Positions 57,990 through 64,000 of a DNA stretch of 64,000 nt are shown here, one piece after another; within the stretch, counting starts at the first letter, position 1, and each line of letters starts with the position of its first letter. The notes beneath the pieces are model-generated. The model was not told where the DNA came from and ran no database searches. It was given only the letters and a program-made list of their open reading frames with translations. The DNA is from Narthecium ossifragum (taxonomy: Eukaryota > Streptophyta > Magnoliopsida > Dioscoreales > Nartheciaceae), in the NCBI GenBank assembly GCA_963920575.1, contig OY986970.1:20033274-20097273 (forward strand), written 5' to 3'. A program made the position numbers and the translations under genes.

Positions 57990-58475
57990 TTTTCTTAGCG
58001 TTGGCGTGGCCAGAGTCCATTAGAAGTTGCCGGGCTTTATTAAAAGCAAGTTGGAAGCCAGTTCGTAGCACCTGCTGTTTTATTAATTAAGAATTGGTGA
58101 AAATCAATGAAACATGGTCAAAATTAATTAACCGTGGTAACATGACTCGCATATGGCCAGTTTACCATGAGCAAACTAACCAGTTCGACTGCCGGATCAA
58201 AATCGAGCGAATTTGCATAAGCTGGGCATTAAATCAAGTAAAAAAAAAAAGTACAGGTATCAATTTGTCATAACCTTGAAATTACAAGTACTAAAAGTGT
58301 ATTTTAATCTAAATTCATGTAGAGTCGGCATCTATAAACTAAGAGTCCATGTAGATGAAGAGAATACATCACACCCCTGTAACATAAGTCACACCAAAGG
58401 TGCCAAACATAAAAGACAAGTTGGTGTGCAACGGGGGGATTGAGCTTATGACTTTCACACTGAAGATCACGAGTA

Positions 58476-58565
58476 CTAACCATTGAGGTGTACACTTAGA
58501 AATAATAGTTCAACGCTGATGGAACCTCTAAAGCACACGCACAGCCTGAAAAGAATCGGCACGGT
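58476..58565. repeat. Duplicated segment, copy 2 (partner 38394-38485)
   Basis: It is similar to copy 1 through GGCACGGT. Here the sequence runs on for about 200 bp before the second shared block, whereas copy 1 has the MULE-derived segment at that place. Confidence 0.8.
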
Positions 58566-58769
58566 TTTGGTTTTATTTTATTTTTATTAATTCAGCACTT
58601 TACCCTGGCTTGAGAGGCGTGAAACACAGGAACTTCTCGTGATTTCACCTATCCTAATACCACGCTCTTCTTCCAAACACAGTTAACTTCAAAGTTCTTA
58701 TGAAATCCGGTTTCAGTGCCGACAGGGTAAGTAAGTGATTACTGATCCCTCTGGTTTCTTTCAAGAAAA

Positions 58770-58915
58770 AACAAACGAAATCAGAGGATCCGTCAATAAC
58801 TTATTCGATCATGTAGAAGACATGCACACTGCTGTCTAATTCATGATAAGAATCATGAAGAAACAAAATAGCAATGCAGAACATACGTACTTCTGCCTTT
58901 TGTTCTTTCAACAAT
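58770..58915. repeat. Paralogous empty site of the Tat-type insertion
   Basis: It reads GTCAATAACTTATTCGATCA, GTAGAAGACATGCACACTGC, then TGTCTAATTCATGATAAGAA. This matches 42161-42201 joined to 57737-57828, without the 15.5-kb element. The target bases ACACT correspond to ACATC and ACACC at the element's flanks. Confidence 0.88.
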
Positions 58916-59253
58916 CGAAAAGGCTCAGCACAAAATAACAGTTGTACCTGCTATCAACTGCGGATGGAACAAAATAATCTTTGGCTCCCAATAGGAACCT
59001 TTGCCAAAGACTGACTGAAGACATGTGCTTATAATTTGTCAAATCTAGTTGTTGGATCCAAAAGTCTATCCATCATTTAGCACCTGAACAAAATGAATTG
59101 GTTTCTTTCTATACAATTTACAGGAAGCAAAGATAACCCCAAAAAATTCTGAGGGTTATAGGGTGCATGGCGCAGTTTCTCCACCGTCTCTATTTACATA
59201 TTAACTTTGATGAGATTCTCAAATGTAAATGAATTACTAGCGGTTCATACTCC

Positions 59254-62200
59254 TCATCCATCTCTTTTATCAATCACCAAAGCTGATGTCTTGCAGATTG
59301 GGCACAAGTTCTTTATCAATAGCCACTCCTTTATGCACTCTGCATGATACTTGTGACCGCAATCCAGAGTCCCTATCCTCTCATTGTTCTCATACTCCAC
59401 CTGGAAACCCATAAAATAGTAGCTCTAGATCAAAATGGAAGTGCAGTTACAGTGTGCTCACCACAATGTCATAGCTGAATAAATAGTTTCATTTGCTCCA
59501 CGGTAAATTTGTTCAAAGCAAATTTTGTCACTCAATTTGTATGATATTGCTTTACAGAAAACTGTTCTCGACTAGAATATCTATTGAGCAAGTATCAACT
59601 GTATGGAAGTTTGCAATAAAATAGTGCAAACCATCCAGGTGCAACAGCTCACTACAATGATTCATACTGGAAAGCAGTTGTAGCCTCTCAGGGAATGGAA
59701 TAAACTTGTACTTGAAGATATGCATAGTAGTATTAGAAGCAGTACCTGACAAATACTGCAAGTTTCATTCTCTTGCAGAAGTCCAGATGACCTGTCCAAA
59801 CGAGAAGATGTCAGGTAGCGGACATGCATGCTTCTCTGAAGATGCCTTAGGATAAATTCTTCTGTCAAGCCAGTGTTGACATCTCCAATCTGTTCTTCCA
59901 GCTCTAGAAGTTCCTGAGATGATATTAGGGAGCCATGATTAGGAACCAAGAGAAACCAAATTTTTAAGCTTGACTAAGGACCAAAAGAATCTATGTCAAC
60001 TTAAATGAGTGGAGTGTTTAACAAATCAACAGAATGCAGTGCATTTAGTTTCTGGAAAAATATGGCAAAAACAAGCACCCCCTACAAGGCTAATGCCATT
60101 AACTACCTCATATGACATGTCGTCTATGTCCAGTCGCATATCTCTGTGCTGGTCAATAACACTTTCAGCGCCAGAGAACTCTGAAAGTTCCATAAAAGCG
60201 ACATCCTACATACACAGAAAGAAACATACAATGTCAGCTAGACAAACAAGCTATTTAATCTTTAACAAACTTGGATTATTATTCAGCACAAACCAGATTT
60301 TTCCATGGTTCTTAAAATATCAGCAGATTCAATTAGTCACATCTGGATGCTCAACACTCAACAATAAAGATACAGATGTTGAAAAATGATTTTATAGGTG
60401 TTTCGATTTGCTTTCAGCATTATTTTAAGTTTTTGATTGGAGAACAATTCAATAAGATTCAGTGCCTACACAAGCTTTCTCAATGTGACAGGTAACATCA
60501 TTATTGAAAAACTCGGATATGTCAATTGGAATCATATGCAGCAACATCCATAACCTATTCTCAACAATGAGGAAGTTGCTATGTTGTCAATCTGAAAAGT
60601 GAGCAAGGTAACATAGCCAAGAAGGGCTTTCCCAAAACCAAAATGGGTAATTGCTAAGTAAGGACACATTCCTTATTGATTCCGTGGTTGAAACTTGTGC
60701 AACCAGGAGCAATGTTACCAAGGCCGCGGGTTAATCCGCTATGTTGTACGGGTACGCAGTACGGTACTTTGTCCGTTACGCTGTACGGTGGGGATAGGCT
60801 TAGTTGGTATGCTAATTTGGGTCACAGTTCCTTAGAATTTTTTTTTGTATCGTTTTCACTATTATGTATAGTTTTGTCTAGTGTATTGATTGAGCCATAT
60901 CAAACTAAAATCATGGTCATGCGTAGCTAGTTTCACCTAGAGAAGGCCAGGAGACGAAGGCTAGTTAACTTTTATTCTTATTTAATTGCAGCCGTAGTTT
61001 AACCGGTTATTTCTATAATGGCAGCAACTTTTCTTGCAATGGAAGGTGACAATTTTGTAGTGATAATTGCACCTCCTTTAAGGAAAATGAAATCTTACTT
61101 GAATGGTTGCAGCCCTTTTTGGGGAAGTGGATATTTCATTATTGGCTGCAGCCTTTCTATGGAAAGTAGAATATTACATTATGGTTGTAGCCTTTTACAG
61201 AAAATGGCATCTTACTAAAATGGCTGCAGCCTTTTTAAGTAGCGGGTAGCTCATTATGGCAATATGGATCGCGAACGCCCCTTATTGATTAGGAGACACC
61301 TACTAAGGTTGCGTTTGGTTGCACGTTTGACCGTGGGAGAGGGAGAGGGAGAGGGAGTCATGACTACCATCGCCACGTTTGATTGGCTTTTATGCGCAGC
61401 AGCGCAGGAGAGGAAGTCCGCTCTCCTGAGCTCTCCTATCAGTAAAGGAAACTGGATTCCTCTCTCTATAGGAGGAATCCATACTTCTTTCCCCCTGGTT
61501 TTGGTCAACACATAATGAAATTACTAAACTACCTTTTTAATAAGTATGTCATATTAATAAGATAATTTAGCATGGATATTTTTGAAATTTCGATGTCATT
61601 CCTATGCTTTCCCATCTTGTTTTTGGGCATACCAAATACCGACTAGGTCTCTCCCTCTCCCTTTACCATGGTCATATCAAACACCAACAAGATCTCTCCA
61701 TTCCTCTCCCTCTCCCTCCCCCTCCCCCTTTCCGTCGTGTAACCAAAAGCAACCTAAACAATACCCTGGAACTAGGGGTGTGCAACGGATCGGGTCGTGG
61801 GTTGGCGGGTTGGGTTGGATCTTATCCATAATTTGCTAAGGCCTTGTGCCCCGCCCATTAACGAGTTATTTTATCCACCGGCTAACAGGTTAACGGGTCA
61901 ACATGTACAGGTTACCTATTAACCTTTTATTAACATGTGACATTCACTAATCATTTGAAAATATGTTTTTTTAATTAACATTTTCCCACATCCTAAACTC
62001 ACAATGCACAAAAAATACCAAAAATAGAGGATCCAAATCCAAAAACGAAAGCAATAAAAATTTGTATCATTACATAATATGTAAGGCTCAAGCCTCAACG
62101 GCTCAAGTTAACTTTATTATATAAAATATTCATATTTTTAAATAATTTTAATTTTAAATAGGTAAAACGGGTTACCATTAGCCAAATATTGAATACCCAA

Positions 62201-64000
62201 ACCCGATTCCATCGTACGGGTTACCATTAGCCAAATATTGAATACCCAATCCGACCCGTTTCTAACTAATTTGGGCGGTCCGGACTAGTGCCACCTCTCC
62301 CTCTCCCTCCCTTGCTCCCTCCCTCCCTCTCGTATGTGTATGTGATGTATATTATATATTTTTCATATATATATAGTGTTTGTATGTTATATTTATGTAT
62401 ATATCTATCTTATAAAGTAACGTTTTATGACGCGACATCTGAGTGAGTATTGGGGTGTGGTGGTTATGCGTGCCAGGTGGTTAGGGGGGGCCACCTAGTG
62501 TATGTTATATATACATATATTCATAACATACATACAGCTAATACATATGTGTATATTATATATTTTTTGTATATGCTATATAACACTGTCGGGTAGAACG
62601 CTTATGAATTGCCAAACAACTAAAAAGATAAGATGCACTTGTTCATATCCGAACCAACATTTATTTGAATTTCATACAAGTGGTGATAATTGAGCATATT
62701 AACTAGTAAATAGTTTTATAACCCTATCTAAATAAAGACAGGAATGCAGAAATCTTCATCTGGAGATGTCTAAGGAAGTGATCTTGTAGAGACACATTGT
62801 AATAAAGTAAGAATTCATACTTATTTAGAAGATGGATGGAATACATATATCAGCATACCAAATTATGTGGAAAACTTAAAATCAACAAAATTGACGAAAA
62901 AATAGGAGAATAAGAAGTGAGCATAGATAGAAGTTTGAAATATTTTTGCTTTCCACCAACGCAATACCTAGCAAAACATCAGCTTTAATAAGAAAGTCTC
63001 GAATAGATCTTAGAAAATGTTTTTGAACTCATGCTGCCACTAACATTTCCAATCTAGGGAAGTATTGCTTGAGTGCAGGTGCACATGCTGTAAAGTTGAA
63101 TAGACCTAGAGAAAGAGAGCAAAAAAATAAAATGAATAAGAGAATGGTTTCACCTCTTGTGGAAGAATCCTTAAACTTCCACTGTTAGCTTCTGGAGTTG
63201 CCTGAGATAGCATCCAAGGCATTCTGTATATTACTTCAGCATCGGATGTGAAAAGCGGTAAACTGAAACCTGAACTCAAACAGGTCTGATAAGGATTTAT
63301 ACTCCCGGGAGGCATAGTGTTGGAAGGATGATAGTGATAAGGTGGTGCAGTCACTTGGGTATAACTTGGAACATGCATGTTTGGCATAGGTGGTAAATGC
63401 TGTTGGAAATTCGGCACAGCTAAAGGATGCAGAAAGAGCGCAGCGTTTGGGTTTGTCGAGGTTTCTTGGTACCCATGAACACTGCTCGAACCAAGACATC
63501 TCCCTAGAGAAAACAGTATAAACTTAGTTAGAAGTCCAAAAGTTTAAGAAGTTGTAAAGCTCCAACTAAACTTTACAAACATGTGAAACATTTCTAAAAG
63601 TGCTCTAATGCTTGTTTCCAGTCAAGGAAACAGCATGGCCAACTACAGAAGAAGTAATCAGGATTTGGAATTGAATAAAGTTCCAGTCATGTAGATATGA
63701 TCAGCGAACAAAGAAGGATCTTTATACAATAAGAGAGCCTTATATGGTAGAAGTATGAAAAGAGATTACAAAGTTCCGTCAACATAACAAAGTTATTTAG
63801 CAGCTTTAAGAAAGCTAATACAGCACAAAATGCTCTTGATGACAATAGCAGGTGAAAGAACTACAAAGATGAGAGCGTAAATAGAAATAATTTGGTCATA
63901 GCATTGGTTATAAAAATCTTTCCACATAATCCAGCACTTACCTTGCGGATAAGTCATTGCCTGATTGTTATTCCAGTAGTTGCCACCTCCAGCATTGCTT
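59254..64000 (-). CDS. RING-H2 E3 ubiquitin ligase, MBR/HIP1/RHG1A-like, 5' end beyond window
   Basis: Five exons on the minus strand, all with GT..AG borders: 63942-64000 (partial), 63154-63503, 60107-60205, 59746-59913 and 59254-59400. The phases agree and no stop occurs. The first exons are Asn/Pro/Tyr-rich (VPNFQQHLPPMPNMHVPSY). Then SLRILPQEDVAFMEL and QHRDMRLDIDDMSYEELLEL, the conserved block just before the RING in this family. The RING-H2 finger has CSIC, CGHKYHAEC and CPIC and ends KTSALVIDKRDG. It would accept an E2 and ubiquitinate target proteins. The MBR1/2 (Mediator-binding), HIP1 and RHG1A relatives cannot be told apart without the N-terminus. The 2.9-kb intron 60206-63153 holds a MITE and other repeats. 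Confidence 0.92.
61040..61240. repeat. Degenerate tandem repeat with GGCTGCAGCCTTT units
   Basis: About four units of 45-50 bp, each with (G)GTTGCAGCC or GGCTGCAGCC, a T-run and a GAAA..TA(T)TTACATTATGG part. Function unknown. Confidence 0.65.
61307..61754. mobile_element. 448-bp PIF/Harbinger-like MITE in the RING gene intron
   Basis: The ends are GGTTGCGTTTGGTTGCACG and, reversed, GGTTGCTTTTGGTTACACG, an imperfect terminal inverted repeat. It extends into complementary GGGAGA and TCTCCC tracts. TAA flanks both ends (61304-61306 and 61755-61757), the 3-bp duplication of PIF/Harbinger elements. Confidence 0.85.
61773..62290. mobile_element. Possible truncated hAT-like remnant
   Basis: It begins TAGGGGTGTGCAACGG, like many plant hAT ends, followed by GGGTTGG-rich sequence. 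A 34-bp direct duplication (62167-62200 and 62216-62249, period 49) starts ACGGGTTACCATTAGCC. No matching right end was found. Confidence 0.4.
62291..63153. other. Intron sequence of the RING gene without recognised features
   Basis: TCCC and TA simple repeats (62300-62580) are followed by AT-rich intron sequence. No exon fits here: the exon ending LRILPQE at 63154 joins directly in phase to DVAFMEL at 60205. Confidence 0.6.

Larger units (their letters stand above)
57737..59253. other. Intergenic region with duplicated blocks and an empty insertion site
   Basis: It contains the TGS1-like fragment (57825-57989), duplicate block 1 (58476-58565) and duplicate block 2 (about 58770-58915). Block 2 repeats the two flanks of the Tat-type element as one uninterrupted stretch. 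A-rich tracts near 58240 and T-rich tracts near 58570 are the only other features. No further gene is visible. Confidence 0.7.

Noticed and set aside
61264..61515. Open frames on both strands near 61.3-61.8 kb
   Set aside because: They fall in the PIF/Harbinger-like MITE and its GGGAGA/TCTCCC tracts and have no protein similarity.

Overview
This window reads as nuclear DNA of a flowering plant. It holds a Rab11/RABA1 GTPase gene with the usual plant intron position and a multi-exon RING-H2 ubiquitin ligase gene. Around them lies dense transposon sequence of plant types: Ty3/gypsy elements including a Tat-lineage element, a Cassandra-type TRIM with a 5S-like domain, a hAT element, MULE-derived sequence with plant mobile domain (PMD) genes, and MITEs. 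The species cannot be told from the sequence. The only host genes I support are RABA1 (34243-37897, +), the RING-H2 gene (59254 to beyond the right edge, -) and a broken trimethylguanosine-synthase-like fragment (57825-57989, -).

Left region (1-22 kb): a decayed gypsy element on the minus strand, here called G1, is cut into four pieces. They are protease/RT (17502-18749), RT/RNase H (12078-13064), integrase zinc region (10528-10677) and integrase core (4486-4801). The interruptions are two LTR families. Family A LTRs are about 2.2-2.9 kb, start TGTCACACCCCG and end near CCTCACA. Family B LTRs are about 1.4 kb, start TGATAAGTCAC and end GAGCGATCA. Several copies carry recognisable 5-bp target duplications. 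One family A LTR (13065-17496) itself contains a Cassandra TRIM (13391-14134) and a family B LTR (14991-16433), so nesting is three deep.

Middle region (22.9-33 kb): a hAT transposon with an exact 8-bp target duplication (22933-33047) carries a nearly complete transposase with two nonsense codons. Near its left end sits a 6.8-kb LTR retrotransposon with two 1599-bp LTRs that encodes only gag and protease. It has no reverse transcriptase or integrase.

Right region (33-64 kb): the RABA1 gene has a 515-bp hAT-type MITE in its 3-kb intron. Next comes MULE-derived sequence (SWIM-finger transposase tail plus a PMD gene). Then a 15.5-kb Tat-lineage gypsy element (42202-57736, minus strand) carries gag, protease, RT, two RNase H domains and integrase. 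It also carries an antisense, intron-containing PMD gene between pol and the 3' LTR. This element is itself interrupted by a family A LTR. A duplicated flank at 58.8 kb preserves the uninserted version of its target site. The RING-H2 gene closes the window, with a PIF/Harbinger-like MITE in its large intron.

The pattern I cannot explain by known features is that at least three unrelated LTR families carry arrays of palindromes built on a GATCGA core. The arrays sit at similar places, but the flanking bases differ from copy to copy.
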